Origin: Eilatimonas milleporae
GTDB taxonomy: Bacteria; Pseudomonadota; Alphaproteobacteria; Sphingomonadales; Kordiimonadaceae
Length of the DNA: 64,000 bases
Direction of reading: 5' to 3'
Assembly: GCF_003688555.1 (NCBI RefSeq)
Contig: NZ_REFR01000009.1
Location: 884,540-948,539, forward strand
Both the position numbers and the translations under genes were made by a program. How positions within the stretch are numbered: the first letter of the stretch is position 1; every line of letters begins with the position of its first letter. The notes beneath the pieces were generated by a model. The model searched no databases. It was not told the origin of the DNA and saw only the letters and a program-made list of their open reading frames with translations. Of this stretch, positions 16,731 through 26,965 are shown piece after piece.

Positions 16731-18065
16731 ATGACGCAACACAGGACCTTGCCGCAGCCCCAGAGACATGGCCCACATGGCCCTGACGGCAAGCATACAG
16801 TCCTTATCCTGCAAGGATTGGGAACGCCTTTTCTGAAGCGTCTGGCCGACAAGCTCGTCAAACAGGGACACCATGTCATTCGCGTGAATTTCTGCGGCGG
16901 GGACTGGGTCTTCGGCGACCCTTTCGGTCCTCTCGAACATATTGACTTCCGAGGTCGCGCGAATGCCCTGGCCGGTTTCTATCAGGATCTGATCGCGACA
17001 AGGGCAATCACGGACATTATTCTTTTCGGCGACTGCCGTCCCATCCATGTTCCGGCCCGGCAGGCCGCAAGGGACGCAGGCATCGACGTTTACGTGCTGG
17101 AGGAAGGCTATATCCGGCCGGGCTGGATAACGCTGGAACATTTCGGCACGAATGCAAATTCAGCCCTGCCGCGCACAGCGGACCGGATCCAAGCACTGGC
17201 CGCGCAGGCGCCGCCACGGCCGGACCCGCCGCATCTGCCACCGCCCATGCGCCCTCGTGTCATCATGGACCTGACCTATAAACTGTTCAACATACTCGGT
17301 TTCCCTTTCTTTCCTCATTACCGCACACACCGCCCCTATCTGGCGGCAACCGAAATGACCGGCTGGCTGAAGCGCCTCAGCCGCGAGCCTTTTTTTGCCG
17401 GCAGACGCAAACGGCTGCTGCACAGCTATGAAGCGGCTTCCGACTATTATCTGGTGCCTTTGCAACTGAATGCAGACATACAGATCAGGCGTCACAGCCG
17501 ATATGGCGGCGTGCCCGACTTTATAGAGGATGTCATGGGGTCCTTTTGCAAGCACGGCAGGCCGGATACCCGGCTGCTGTTCAAAAACCACCCCCTTGAC
17601 AACGGTGTGATCAATTATCGGCGGCTTATCCGGGAAAAGGCGCGGGCGCTTGATCTTGACGGGCGGGTCGATTTCGTTGACGGTGGCGACCTGAACAGGC
17701 TTCTGGACGGAGCACTCGGCGTCGTGCTGGTCAACAGCACCAGCGGCCTGACGGCCATGTCGCAAGGTGTGCCGGTGAAGGCGCTCGGCCAGGCCATTTA
17801 CGACCTGCCCGGTCTTGCCGACCAGAACCCCCTTTCGAAATTCTGGCAGGCTCCGACACCACCGGACAAGGGGGTTTTCGAAACCTTCCGGCATGTGGTG
17901 GAAACATATACACAAATTCAGGGATGCCTGTTTACCGCGAAAGGCATAGACATCGGGACCGACAAGGCATTAGAGGTTGTCACCGGCCACCGTCCGCGCG
18001 TTCGCCGATCGGTCGGAAACGCAGCCGTGTTGCAGTCAGAAGAAGAGAAAGCCGAGTCCACGTGA
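16731..18065 (+). CDS. kpsS: Capsule poly-Kdo linker transferase KpsS
   Basis: 444 residues. KpsS-family enzymes add the first beta-Kdo to lysophosphatidylglycerol, which KpsC then extends into the lipid anchor of group 2 capsules. Recognisable features are TVLILQGLGTPFLKRLADKLVKQGHHVIRVNFCGGDW at ~22-58, VLEEGYIRPGWITLE at ~122, LLFKNHPLDNG near 285 and VNSTSGLTAMSQGVPVKALG near 340. The last two are the CMP-Kdo-binding half. ATG 16731 has AAGGA 6 nt upstream. The stop shares a base with the next start (TGATG). Confidence 0.93.
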   Translation: MTQHRTLPQPQRHGPHGPDGKHTVLILQGLGTPFLKRLADKLVKQGHHVIRVNFCGGDWVFGDPFGPLEHIDFRGRANALAGFYQDLIATRAITDIILFGDCRPIHVPARQAARDAGIDVYVLEEGYIRPGWITLEHFGTNANSALPRTADRIQALAAQAPPRPDPPHLPPPMRPRVIMDLTYKLFNILGFPFFPHYRTHRPYLAATEMTGWLKRLSREPFFAGRRKRLLHSYEAASDYYLVPLQLNADIQIRRHSRYGGVPDFIEDVMGSFCKHGRPDTRLLFKNHPLDNGVINYRRLIREKARALDLDGRVDFVDGGDLNRLLDGALGVVLVNSTSGLTAMSQGVPVKALGQAIYDLPGLADQNPLSKFWQAPTPPDKGVFETFRHVVETYTQIQGCLFTAKGIDIGTDKALEVVTGHRPRVRRSVGNAAVLQSEEEKAEST

Positions 18066-19651
18066 TGCCGAGCCCATGGGAGTTCTGGATGCCGCTGATC
18101 CTGGCGGCAACTGGGCCGTTTCTGGCAGAGTCTTTCGTCAAAAGCGGTACGGACGATCCGACACCGCGCTCCGACCTGTTTTACGTACTCAGCCCGTTGC
18201 TGGGCATGCTGGTGTTCGCCACCTTTCTGAGCATCACCGGCTATATCAGCATGGCCGCATTGCTGATCGTTGTCACCTATGGGGGTCTGACGGTCATTTC
18301 CAACCTGAAGGTCAAGGTCCTGCGCGATCCGTTCATCGCCCACGACTTTGAAAATGCGCGGCACCTGTTCCTGCATCCGGAATTTTACATCAACCATATC
18401 GGTCTCGGGCGCGTCATTGGTATTTTCGCCCTGATCGGAATTGTGGCCGGCTTCTGTATCGCCCTGGACACGCCCATAGCGGCACGGCAGACGCTGTTGC
18501 CGCCAATCATCGCCTACGGCCTGGGGCTGGCCGGCTGGCTGCTGGTTCTCGCTATACTGTCCAGAGCCGGAAAAGCGCTGATCCATGAAGGCAAGGCCAG
18601 GGTACTTGGCATTGACAGGCACCCCCGACGCGATGTCGCACGGTTCGGATTGTTTCCGGCAATGCTGCTGTACGGGTTGTTACTCATGGACCGCCGGGGG
18701 AAAACGCCCACACCGTGGAACCGCGCCTCTGGACCAGCGCCATGTGAACCGACGTCCGACATCGTGGTGATTCAAAGCGAATCCTATTTCGACATCGCCC
18801 GGTTTTACCGCCAACTGGAAAAGAATGCCGCGTTCCGCTGGAAAACGCTTGATGCCCTTACAGAAAACGGGACCCAGGCCGGACGTCTGGATGTTCCGGC
18901 CTGGGGTGCCTATACCATGCAGACGGAAATGAGTTTCCTGACGGGCATCGATATCGCCGCGCTGGGTATCGACTGGATAAACCCCTATCTCAAATATGCG
19001 CACCAACCAGTGTGGTCCATCGCCCATGCGCTTAAAGAGGCCGGCTACCGCACCATCTGCATTCATCCCGCGCATAAAGGGTTCTTCCGCCGCGACAGTG
19101 TCATGCCCCATCTGGGTTTTGACGCATTTCTGGGTATCGAGGCTTTTCCCGGCGCCGAACGGTTCGGTCCCTATGTCAGCGACCGCGCGCTCGGCGATAA
19201 AATCGATACGCTTTTGTCCGAGGGGGCCGGTTGCGGACAACCCAGTTTCATCTTCGCCATTTCAATCGAAAGCCATGGCCCTTGGGAAGCGGGGCGCTTT
19301 CACGGCCTGATGAACGAAGACGATCTGGTTGCCGGGGACCCCACAGGCAATCTGGCCTTCGCCCTGTACCGCCAGCATCTGGAAAATGCCCTGGCGCTGT
19401 TCGGGCGTCTGCAACATGTTCCGAACGGACTGCCCGACCGCGTTATAGCCATGTACGGCGACCATCAGCCCGCCCTGGGCGATGTTTTTTCCGCCGCCGG
19501 ATTTGACGATAGCGATGTCGATTATCTGCTGTGGCACAGCGCGCGGCAGCTTGCGCCTGCCGGTGATCTCGCCGTCAGGGACCTGGGACGGTTGGTGTTA
19601 AAGGCCGCCGGCTTCGATATCGAAGGCATCCCTCACATCAAAACGGCCTGA
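18065..19651 (+). CDS. LTA-synthase-like phosphoglycerol transferase (membrane sulfatase fold)
   Basis: 528 residues from ATG 18065. About five membrane helices (residues ~1-215) are followed by a periplasmic alkaline-phosphatase/sulfatase-fold domain. Landmarks are VVIQSESYFD (metal-binding Glu), AYTMQTEMSFLTG (a Thr here is the likely nucleophile), the HPAHKGFFRRDSVMPHLGF segment, and YGDHQPALG (metal-binding Asp-His). This matches LtaS/OpgB-type enzymes that move glycerol phosphate from phosphatidylglycerol. Translational coupling to kpsS suggests it decorates the capsule or its lipid anchor. A phosphoethanolamine transferase is less likely given the motif set. GTG 18062 is an alternative start. 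Confidence 0.85.
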   Translation: MPSPWEFWMPLILAATGPFLAESFVKSGTDDPTPRSDLFYVLSPLLGMLVFATFLSITGYISMAALLIVVTYGGLTVISNLKVKVLRDPFIAHDFENARHLFLHPEFYINHIGLGRVIGIFALIGIVAGFCIALDTPIAARQTLLPPIIAYGLGLAGWLLVLAILSRAGKALIHEGKARVLGIDRHPRRDVARFGLFPAMLLYGLLLMDRRGKTPTPWNRASGPAPCEPTSDIVVIQSESYFDIARFYRQLEKNAAFRWKTLDALTENGTQAGRLDVPAWGAYTMQTEMSFLTGIDIAALGIDWINPYLKYAHQPVWSIAHALKEAGYRTICIHPAHKGFFRRDSVMPHLGFDAFLGIEAFPGAERFGPYVSDRALGDKIDTLLSEGAGCGQPSFIFAISIESHGPWEAGRFHGLMNEDDLVAGDPTGNLAFALYRQHLENALALFGRLQHVPNGLPDRVIAMYGDHQPALGDVFSAAGFDDSDVDYLLWHSARQLAPAGDLAVRDLGRLVLKAAGFDIEGIPHIKTA

Positions 19652-19653
19652 TA

Positions 19654-19695
19654 CCTGAAAAAGATCGTTTCGGTATCGATACAATCTTTTTCAGG
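19654..19695. terminator. Bidirectional terminator between convergent genes
   Basis: A 12-bp inverted repeat (CCTGAAAAAGAT at 19654-19665 with its complement at 19684-19695) encloses an 18-nt loop that contains the palindrome GTATCGATAC. Runs of A and T are built into the stem on both strands. It lies 3 nt after the phosphoglycerol transferase stop and 56 bp before the convergent cysNC stop. Confidence 0.75.
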
Positions 19696-19750
19696 GCTCC
19701 CCGGCCATCTTCCGATGACCGGCGGAGAAACGGGGACCGACATCCTTCCT

Positions 19751-21658
19751 TCAGGACCGCGACAGGTACCCTTGCCGTTCCAGATATGCCAGAACGTCGG
19801 CGGCACAGTCTTCCGCGCTGCGCCCCTGTGTTTTCAGGTGCAGTTCGGACTGCTTGGGAATTTCATAAGGCGAGTCAAAACCGGTGAAATTCTTGATCAG
19901 GCCGGCCCGGGCCTTTTTATAGAGACCCTTGGTATCGCGGCGTTCGCATTCCTCAAGCGGGGTGTCGACAAAAACCTCGATGAATTCGCCGTCCTCCATC
20001 ATCTCACGCACCATGCGGCGTTCCGCGCGGAAGGGCGAAATGAAAGAGGTCAGAACGATCAGTCCGGCATCGGCCATAAGCTTGGAAACCTCGCCGACAC
20101 GGCGGATATTTTCCACCCGGTCCGCGTCGGTAAAGCCGAGATCCTTGTTCAGACCGTGACGCACATTGTCACCGTCAAGCGCATATGTATGCCGCCCCTG
20201 CGCAATCAGGGCCTTTTCCACAAGGTTGGCAATCGTCGACTTGCCCGAACCGGACAGGCCGGTAAACCACAGAACAGCAGGCGTCTGGTGCTTCAACTCG
20301 GCGCGGGCGGTTTTATCCACATCCATGGCCTGCCAGTGAATGTTCGACGCCCGCCGCAGGGCGAAGTCGATCATCCCGGCCCCGACAGTGGTATTGGTCA
20401 GGCGGTCAATGACGATAAAACCACCCAGGTCGCGGTTGTCGCCATAAGGCTCAAAAGCGATCTGGTTTTCCAGGCTGATATTGCAGATACCGATCTCGTT
20501 CAAATCGAGCGTCTTGGCCGGCAGTCGCTCCAGCGTATTGACGTTGACCTTATATTTCAGGTCCGTAACAATAATCGGAATGGTCTTGTTCGCCGTCTTG
20601 ATCAGATAGGGCCGGCCCGGCAGCATGGGATCCTCGGCCATCCAGATAACCTTGGCCTCGAACTGGTCGGCAACCTCGCAGGGCGTTTCCACCGTCACGA
20701 TCACATCGCCGCGGCTGATATCGATTTCATCATCCAGTGTCAGGGTGACCGCTTCGCCCGCAACCGCGCTGTCAAGACTGCCGTCATAGGTGACGATATC
20801 CTTGACCCGGCTTGTCTTGCCGCTGGGCAGGACCTTAATGGGGGCACCGGGTTTGACGGTGCCCTGGGCTATGGTGCCCGAAAATCCGCGAAAATCCAGA
20901 TTTGGCCGATTGACCCACTGAACCGGCAGGCGAAACGGCGCCGCTTGCCGGCCGTCGGTCACATCCACCGTTTCCAGATGGTGCATCAGCGTCGGACCGT
21001 CATACCAAGGGGTCCTGTCGCTGCCGGAGATTATGTTATCGCCCTCGAGTGCGGAAATCGGCACGCACAGGATGTCGGAGAATCCGAGATCCTTTGAAAA
21101 AGCGCGATAGTCGGCCGCGATCGTATCGAACACTTCCTCACGGTAATCGACCAGATCCATCTTGTTGACGGCAACGACGATGTGACGGATGCCGAGAAGC
21201 GAGGCGATGAAACTGTGCCGTTTCGTCTGCGCCAGAACGCCCTTGCGCGCATCGACAAGCAGAATGGCCACATCGGCGCTCGATGCGCCCGTCGCCATGT
21301 TGCGGGTGTATTGTTCATGTCCCGGCGTATCGGCGACGATGAATTTCCGTTTGTCCGTGGAAAAGAAGCGGTAGGCGACATCGATGGTGATGCCCTGCTC
21401 ACGTTCCGCCGCAAGACCGTCCACAAGCAGGGCAAAATCGATCTTTTCGCCCTGTGTGCCCATTTTTCGGCTGTCGCTTTCCAGCGCCGCCAGATGATCC
21501 TCGAAGATCAGCTTGCTGTCATACAGCAGACGGCCGATCAATGTGGACTTGCCGTCGTCAACGCTGCCGCAGGTGAGAAAGCGCAGCAGGGACTTGTTTT
21601 CATGCAGGTCGAGATAGGCCTCGATATCGTCTGCGATCAGGTCGGACTGATGGGTCAT
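19751..21658 (-). CDS. cysN: Bifunctional sulfate adenylyltransferase subunit 1 / APS kinase
   Basis: 635-residue CysN-CysC fusion. The N-terminal GTPase half carries GSVDDGKST (~31-39), DTPGHEQY (~112) and NKMD (~167) and activates CysD to make APS from sulfate and ATP. The C-terminal APS kinase half (about 440-635) begins [16 protein letters not shown] and phosphorylates APS to PAPS. Its ATG shares a base with the cysD stop. It is the last gene of the kdsA-kdsC-kdsB-kpsC-cysD-cysNC run. No sulfite/PAPS reductase genes are nearby, so the PAPS is more likely used by the locus sulfotransferases than for cysteine synthesis. Confidence 0.96.
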   Translation of the reverse strand: MTHQSDLIADDIEAYLDLHENKSLLRFLTCGSVDDGKSTLIGRLLYDSKLIFEDHLAALESDSRKMGTQGEKIDFALLVDGLAAEREQGITIDVAYRFFSTDKRKFIVADTPGHEQYTRNMATGASSADVAILLVDARKGVLAQTKRHSFIASLLGIRHIVVAVNKMDLVDYREEVFDTIAADYRAFSKDLGFSDILCVPISALEGDNIISGSDRTPWYDGPTLMHHLETVDVTDGRQAAPFRLPVQWVNRPNLDFRGFSGTIAQGTVKPGAPIKVLPSGKTSRVKDIVTYDGSLDSAVAGEAVTLTLDDEIDISRGDVIVTVETPCEVADQFEAKVIWMAEDPMLPGRPYLIKTANKTIPIIVTDLKYKVNVNTLERLPAKTLDLNEIGICNISLENQIAFEPYGDNRDLGGFIVIDRLTNTTVGAGMIDFALRRASNIHWQAMDVDKTARAELKHQTPAVLWFTGLSGSGKSTIANLVEKALIAQGRHTYALDGDNVRHGLNKDLGFTDADRVENIRRVGEVSKLMADAGLIVLTSFISPFRAERRMVREMMEDGEFIEVFVDTPLEECERRDTKGLYKKARAGLIKNFTGFDSPYEIPKQSELHLKTQGRSAEDCAADVLAYLERQGYLSRS

Positions 21659-22560
21659 CAGAAATAGCCCTCCTGCTTTTTCTTTTCCATACTGGCGGAG
21701 GCATCGTGGTCGATCACACGGCCCTGGCGTTCGGATGTCTTGGCCAGCAACATTTCCTGAATGATCTGCGGCAGGGTCGTCGCCTGGCTTTCAACGGCGC
21801 CGGTCAGCGGATAACAGCCAAGGGTTCGGAAGCGCACCATTTTCATCTGCGGTTCCTCGCCCGATTCAAGAGGCATGCGGTCGTCCACAACCATGATCAG
21901 GGTGCCGTCCCGCTCGACGACCGGCCTGGGCGCCGCGAAATACAGCGGCACCAACTCGATCTTTTCCAGATGGATGTATTGCCAGACATCCAGCTCGGTC
22001 CAGTTGGACAGCGGAAACACGCGTATGCTCTCGCCCTTGTTTTTGCGGGCATTATAGACCGACCACAATTCCGGGCGCTGGTTCTTCGGATCCCAGCGGT
22101 GATTGGAATCCCGGAAGGAAAACACCCTTTCCTTGGCCCGGCTCTTCTCCTCATCCCGGCGCGCGCCGCCGAAGGCGGCGTCAAACCCGTATTTGTCCAA
22201 CGCCTGCTTCAGGGCAATGGTCTTCATCACATGGGTATGCGTCTGACTGCCCGCGGAAAACGGATTGATCCCATCCCGCACACCATCCTGATTGGTGTGG
22301 ACATACAATTTGACACCCAGCTTTTCCGGAAGGCTGTCGCGGAAAGCATACATCTCCGGAAACTTCCACAATGTGTCGATATGCATCAGCGGAAAGGGCA
22401 GCTTGGAAGGATAAAAGGCCTTCAAGGCCAGATGCAGCATGACGGCCGAGTCCTTGCCGATGGAATACAGCATGACGGGATTTTCAGCCTCGGCCGCCAC
22501 CTCGCGGATGATCTGGATGCTTTCGGCTTCCAGCCGCTTCAAGTGGGTCAAATTCTTCAT
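21658..22560 (-). CDS. cysD: Sulfate adenylyltransferase subunit 2
   Basis: 300 residues, the usual CysD length. It is the catalytic N-type ATP pyrophosphatase subunit forming APS from ATP and sulfate, with a PP-loop [10 protein letters not shown] near residue 33. Other typical blocks are [37 protein letters not shown] and [14 protein letters not shown] chose ATG 22560 ([14 protein letters not shown]) because it matches the family N-terminus; in-frame upstream ATGs exist at 22590 and 22587. It follows kpsC by 108 bp and is translationally coupled to cysNC. Confidence 0.96.
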   Translation of the reverse strand: MKNLTHLKRLEAESIQIIREVAAEAENPVMLYSIGKDSAVMLHLALKAFYPSKLPFPLMHIDTLWKFPEMYAFRDSLPEKLGVKLYVHTNQDGVRDGINPFSAGSQTHTHVMKTIALKQALDKYGFDAAFGGARRDEEKSRAKERVFSFRDSNHRWDPKNQRPELWSVYNARKNKGESIRVFPLSNWTELDVWQYIHLEKIELVPLYFAAPRPVVERDGTLIMVVDDRMPLESGEEPQMKMVRFRTLGCYPLTGAVESQATTLPQIIQEMLLAKTSERQGRVIDHDASASMEKKKQEGYF

Positions 22561-22668
22561 CGGGCTCGTTGCTCCAACAATACTCATCATTATCTTAAAA
22601 GACACCGCCGACGCTGAGTGCGATCAGCGCCTTCATGTGCCCAGTGCCCCTGTCATGTCGGATTGTGG

Positions 22669-24720
22669 TTATCGCAAGGCCGCATGCATAAAGAAGCGAA
22701 ACTTTCTAATCAAGCGCATAAGCTGATCCATCGCCCCGTGGCGCGCTTTCAGGGGGTGCGCCGCTGCCGACGCCATGGCCGCGACCAGCACTTCCGGACT
22801 TGTCGGCAGCCCGCTGCGCCAGTCCACATTGCGGGCATAGACAGCGAGAAGGGCATACACAAGCGCGGCCAGCGGCAAGGTCCGGCCACGGCGATCGCAG
22901 ACCGCGCGATCCTCCGTCAGGCCCCAGCCCGCATAAAAGGGCAGACCGTAAACGGTGACCGGCATGTCGCGCAAAAGCGCCTCAAACCCGGTCAGACTGG
23001 TCATGGTATGAACGGCATCGGCCGCGTCGAGGCAGTCAATAATGTCCGCATCGACAATCACGGTGTCAGCACAGGCCGCCAGAACGTCCTCCGGCACGGC
23101 ACCGCGCCGATTGCCGCTGACCACGTCAGGATGCGGTTTGAAAACGATAAAGGCATCGGGCGCGGACGCACGCACCGCCTGAAGCAAGTCGGCATTGGAC
23201 GCGACACCCACCGCGCCAAAACGGATGGAGGCATCGCTGTCCACCTGACCCGGCACCAGTATGACCGTGCGCCCGCCGGAACGCCCGCGCCAGTCCAGAC
23301 GGGCGCGGCTTCCCACATTATATTTGCTGATGCGGCTTTCACGGATCATGCCGATCAGTTTTTCCCCACGGGCCAGATCGCGGTCGGAAAACACGTGTGT
23401 CTTCAGGAACGTCTCAAGGTCGCTTGGATACCGCCCGTCATAATAAATACCGCTGCGGTCCAGAATCAGGGATGCCGGGCGTGCCAGATCGCTGCCCAAC
23501 CCGACGGACCGGATAAAACCGTCCTCCATCCGCCAGACCGGGACAGTGGGGTCCAGACCGGCCAGGCTGTCATCATGTTTGCGTCCCCAAACCAGGACGG
23601 CATCATCCGGGCCGACCGCATGGCGGGACAGCTTTTCCGGCGTGACAAACCGAACCCGGGCGATGCCGCGCCCGGTAAAATGCGCGACAAAACCACGCTT
23701 CCACAGGGAAAATCCGACGGCATGAAGGGTCACGGCCTCCGGCCGGGGCAACTGGCGCTCCGCCACCAGAAGGTCCAAAGCATCTTCAAGCTCGCAGGGC
23801 CGTCCATCGTAAGGATTGACATAGCGGGCATATTCCATCAGGGCGGCGGCGGCCAGTTCCACAAGCGTGCGCCGGGCCGTACGCCGGGGACACGTCTGGC
23901 GGTCGTCGGTCACACCCCAGCCGGCATAAAACGGCATGCCGAAACAGGTCACGGGCTTGCCGGCGACAAGCGCGTCGAAGCCCATCTGGGATGTCACGAC
24001 ATAAACCCGGTCCACATGGTTCAGCAGGCTGAGCGGAGTGCAGTTCTCGGTGACGGGCAGCGCCCGTTCGGGCAGATCCGCGATGCGGTAATGCCCGTGC
24101 TTCTTGCCGGCCAGAACATCCGGATGCGTTTTTATCAACACAAGGGCGTCCGGGTTTTCGTCCAGCGCCGCCGCCAGCATGGCATCGAAACTCCGCGCCG
24201 AGGCCAGTCCCAGCGGTATGGACAAATCCCCCGCCGTCTGGTCGACCACCAGTACGACGGGCCCCTTATGATCGCTGATCCGCTTGGTCAGCACCGAAGA
24301 CAGGGCCGATGCACCGTGATTGTATTTTGACAGTCCCCACTGCCGGATCCGCTCCAGTGCCGCCCGGGCGCGAGACAAACGGGCATCCGTGATCCAGTCC
24401 CCGTCATTCAGAAGACGCTCAAGATCGCTGGGCGCCGTGGCGTCATAATAAATGCCCGTTTTGTCAACGATCAGCGACAGGCGCCGGGGATCGTCGGCCG
24501 GATGGCTTAAATATCCGAGAAACCCGTCTTCCAGACACCAATAGGCAAGTCCGTTTCCGGCAGCGAAATCGCGGGCCTTGCGGGTATTGTCCTTTGCCCC
24601 CCAACCAACGATAACATCGCCCGGCGCCGTATCCGCCACGCCTTTCTTGACCGCCACACCCAAAAGCGGCGGGATCAGGGGATCGCCCGCGATCCCCGCG
24701 GACAGAGTGCGGGCAATCAT
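22669..24720 (-). CDS. kpsC: Capsule poly-Kdo linker transferase KpsC
   Basis: 683 residues from ATG 24720, which overlaps the kdsB stop (ATGA); the further-upstream frame is rejected. The chain contains two related halves. Each has a GIYYDA/GIYYDG...SDLE segment, a SKYN segment, a KTHPD or KPHPD motif, a TSQMGFDALV/TSLTGFEALL motif and a PFYAGWG motif. This internal duplication is the hallmark of KpsC, whose two modules alternate beta-2,4 and beta-2,7 Kdo additions to build the poly-Kdo linker on the lipid anchor. CMP-Kdo comes from the genes immediately upstream. Confidence 0.96.
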   Translation of the reverse strand: MIARTLSAGIAGDPLIPPLLGVAVKKGVADTAPGDVIVGWGAKDNTRKARDFAAGNGLAYWCLEDGFLGYLSHPADDPRRLSLIVDKTGIYYDATAPSDLERLLNDGDWITDARLSRARAALERIRQWGLSKYNHGASALSSVLTKRISDHKGPVVLVVDQTAGDLSIPLGLASARSFDAMLAAALDENPDALVLIKTHPDVLAGKKHGHYRIADLPERALPVTENCTPLSLLNHVDRVYVVTSQMGFDALVAGKPVTCFGMPFYAGWGVTDDRQTCPRRTARRTLVELAAAALMEYARYVNPYDGRPCELEDALDLLVAERQLPRPEAVTLHAVGFSLWKRGFVAHFTGRGIARVRFVTPEKLSRHAVGPDDAVLVWGRKHDDSLAGLDPTVPVWRMEDGFIRSVGLGSDLARPASLILDRSGIYYDGRYPSDLETFLKTHVFSDRDLARGEKLIGMIRESRISKYNVGSRARLDWRGRSGGRTVILVPGQVDSDASIRFGAVGVASNADLLQAVRASAPDAFIVFKPHPDVVSGNRRGAVPEDVLAACADTVIVDADIIDCLDAADAVHTMTSLTGFEALLRDMPVTVYGLPFYAGWGLTEDRAVCDRRGRTLPLAALVYALLAVYARNVDWRSGLPTSPEVLVAAMASAAAHPLKARHGAMDQLMRLIRKFRFFMHAALR

Positions 24721-25493
24721 ACCGGCCCGCCCAGAACATGCCGGCGCATCGCCGCAAGATCGTCCGGCGTGTCGACACCGTGCGGCGGTGCGTGGGCAAT
24801 TCTTTCGACCAAGATCGGCATCCCATGCCACAACGCCTTCAACTGCTCCAGATGCTCAATGGTTTCCATCGGCGCAGGCGGCAATCCGGAAAGCCGCCGC
24901 AGCGTCCCCACACGGTAGGCATAAAGACCGATATGCCTCAGGTACGGAAAATGCCGAAGATCGGGACGGCCATGTGTGCGATCATGGGGGATGGGCGCAC
25001 GGGAAAAATAACAGGCACGGCCCCGGGCATCGCAGACGACCTTGACCAGATTGGGATCGGAAATATCCGCGTTGTTTTCAAAAGGACAGGCAAGCGTGGC
25101 GATCTCCGCATCGGTCGTCGATGCGAGCGCCCCGGCCACACGCCCGATCAGATCCACCGGGATCAATGGTTCGTCGCCCTGCAGATTGACAACGATCTCG
25201 GTATCGTCCCAGCCCAGCCTGTCCGCCACTTCGGCACTTCTTTCGGTACCGGATGCATGGTTGCCGCATGTCATCAGTACCTGTGCCCCGTGTGCGCCGG
25301 CCACGTCGGCAACACGGTCATCGTCAACGGCGATGACAACACTGGATGGACCACCCGCAGCCTGAACCGCGCGGCGCCACACATGAATGACCATCGGCGT
25401 TCCGGCAATATCGGCGAGCGGTTTTCCAGGCAGCCGGCTGGATCCATAACGCGCCGGGATGACCACTTTCACAGATGCCGCACCTTCAGCCAT
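24717..25493 (-). CDS. kdsB: CMP-Kdo synthetase (3-deoxy-manno-octulosonate cytidylyltransferase)
   Basis: 258 residues. It activates Kdo with CTP for the KpsS/KpsC transferases and for lipopolysaccharide. The N-terminal VVIPARYGSSRLPGKPLADIAGTPMVIHVW is the CTP-binding signature. VVNLQGDEPLI near residue 100 and the LRHIGLYAYRV block are typical of KdsB. The stop overlaps the kpsC start by 4 bp, which ties activation to linker assembly. Confidence 0.96.
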   Translation of the reverse strand: MAEGAASVKVVIPARYGSSRLPGKPLADIAGTPMVIHVWRRAVQAAGGPSSVVIAVDDDRVADVAGAHGAQVLMTCGNHASGTERSAEVADRLGWDDTEIVVNLQGDEPLIPVDLIGRVAGALASTTDAEIATLACPFENNADISDPNLVKVVCDARGRACYFSRAPIPHDRTHGRPDLRHFPYLRHIGLYAYRVGTLRRLSGLPPAPMETIEHLEQLKALWHGMPILVERIAHAPPHGVDTPDDLAAMRRHVLGGPV

Positions 25494-25523
25494 GGACCCG
25501 GTGCCCTCGCCGGCCGGGCGCCG

Positions 25524-26033
25524 TCATTGGGAAACCCGCCGCGCGTCAGAGGCAAAATCAGCGAGTGTCAGACCATTTCGCGCCGCTATATGTTCAGCGG
25601 CCTCGCGCACGGCGCCGCGCCCGCCGGGCAGGTCGGTGACAAAATCAGCCATCGCTTTCACATCGGACACCGCATCGGACGGGGCCATGGCATAGGCGAC
25701 AGCGCGCATGACATCCAGGTCAACAAGATCGTCCCCCATGAAGGCGCAATCCTCAAATCCGAGGTCAAGACAGGCACAGACATCTTCAAGAGCGGCATTT
25801 TTCGCTGTGGTCCCCAGCCGGTGGTGACGGATGCCAAGATCATCAAGCCGGCGCAGCAATGCCGGACTGCTGCGCCCGGAGATCACCGCCACATGCACAC
25901 CGGCCTTCATCAGAAGGCTGAGGCCCAGCCCATCCTTGGCATTAAAGGCTTTCAGCACTTCTCCGTCCGCGCCGTAATGCAGCGTGCCGTCCGTCAACAC
26001 ACCGTCCACATCAAGGGCGAAAAGGCGGATCAT
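25524..26033 (-). CDS. kdsC: Kdo-8-phosphate phosphatase
   Basis: 169 residues from ATG 26033, typical for the cap-less HAD phosphatase KdsC. It dephosphorylates Kdo-8-phosphate made by KdsA. Motif I is LDVDGVLTDG near residue 6, motif II VISGRSS near 53, and motif IV MGDDLVDLDVM near 100. The upstream frame to 26084 overlaps kdsA and is not used; a GGAG lies 11 nt before the chosen ATG. It is the second gene of the kdsA operon. Confidence 0.95.
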   Translation of the reverse strand: MIRLFALDVDGVLTDGTLHYGADGEVLKAFNAKDGLGLSLLMKAGVHVAVISGRSSPALLRRLDDLGIRHHRLGTTAKNAALEDVCACLDLGFEDCAFMGDDLVDLDVMRAVAYAMAPSDAVSDVKAMADFVTDLPGGRGAVREAAEHIAARNGLTLADFASDARRVSQ

Positions 26034-26070
26034 GGCGTCATATTCTCCGATACCGGCGGGGCAAGGCCCC

Positions 26071-26913
26071 TCAAACAATTTCAAGGGGCGCGAAACCTTT
26101 CACCATGCGGTCGACGGCCTGCATCTGAACAAGATAAGGCTCCAGCGCGGCAAGCGGCAGGGCCGAGGGGCCGTCGCATTTGGCCGCTTCGGGATCGGGA
26201 TGGGCTTCGATGAACAGACCGGCGATCCCAACCGCCATGCCGGCGCGTGCCAATACCACCGCCTGGCTGCGCCGACCGTCCGCACTGTCGGTACGGCCGC
26301 CGGGACGTTGCAGGGCATGCGTCGCATCAAAGACGACCGGGCCCATATTTTTCATCAAATCCATACCCAGCATATCGACGATAAGGTTATTATACCCAAA
26401 GCAACTGCCCCGTTCGCACAACATCACCCGGTCATTGCCGCTGTCCCTGCATTTGGTGATGATATGGCGCATTTCCTCCGGCGCGAGGAACTGGGGCTTT
26501 TTGACATTGATCGGCTTGCCGGTACCGGCCAGAGCGGTCACAAGGTCGGTCTGACGGGCGAGAAAGGCCGGCAATTGCAGTATGTCGGCCACGTCGGCCA
26601 CAGGCGCGGCCTGATGGGGCTCGTGCACATCGGTGATGACCGGCACATCGAAACGGGTCTTGATATCGGCGAGCCATTCAAGCCCTTTGCTCAACCCCGG
26701 CCCCCGGAAAGACCCGATGGAAGACCGGTTGGCCTTGTCAAAGGACGCCTTGAAGACAAAGGGGATGCCCAGACGGGATGTGACCTCGACAAAGTGTGCG
26801 CAGACATCGGATGCAAGACCCGCATCCTCCAGCACATTCATGCCGCCGAACAGGACAAAGGGACTGGTGTTGGAAAGGCGGATGCGATCGGTGACGGCAA
26901 CGCTGGCTACCAT
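26071..26913 (-). CDS. kdsA: Kdo-8-phosphate synthase
   Basis: 280 residues from ATG 26913, with AGGA 7 nt upstream. The enzyme condenses arabinose 5-phosphate and phosphoenolpyruvate. Diagnostic segments are [12 protein letters not shown] near the start, [35 protein letters not shown] and [15 protein letters not shown]. It lies just downstream of a candidate promoter and is the first gene of an operon that runs through kpsC to cysNC. Confidence 0.96.
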   Translation of the reverse strand: MVASVAVTDRIRLSNTSPFVLFGGMNVLEDAGLASDVCAHFVEVTSRLGIPFVFKASFDKANRSSIGSFRGPGLSKGLEWLADIKTRFDVPVITDVHEPHQAAPVADVADILQLPAFLARQTDLVTALAGTGKPINVKKPQFLAPEEMRHIITKCRDSGNDRVMLCERGSCFGYNNLIVDMLGMDLMKNMGPVVFDATHALQRPGGRTDSADGRRSQAVVLARAGMAVGIAGLFIEAHPDPEAAKCDGPSALPLAALEPYLVQMQAVDRMVKGFAPLEIV

Positions 26914-26965
26914 GGAAGGTCCTATTTCAACGCCATGACGAGGCACAGACTGTTTTTCTGTTACC

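Noticed and set aside
19715..21097. 460-codon plus-strand open frame
   Set aside because: Antisense to cysNC; no recognisable protein features.
22618..24330. 570-codon plus-strand open frame
   Set aside because: Antisense to kpsC, whose duplicated domain structure is unmistakable.
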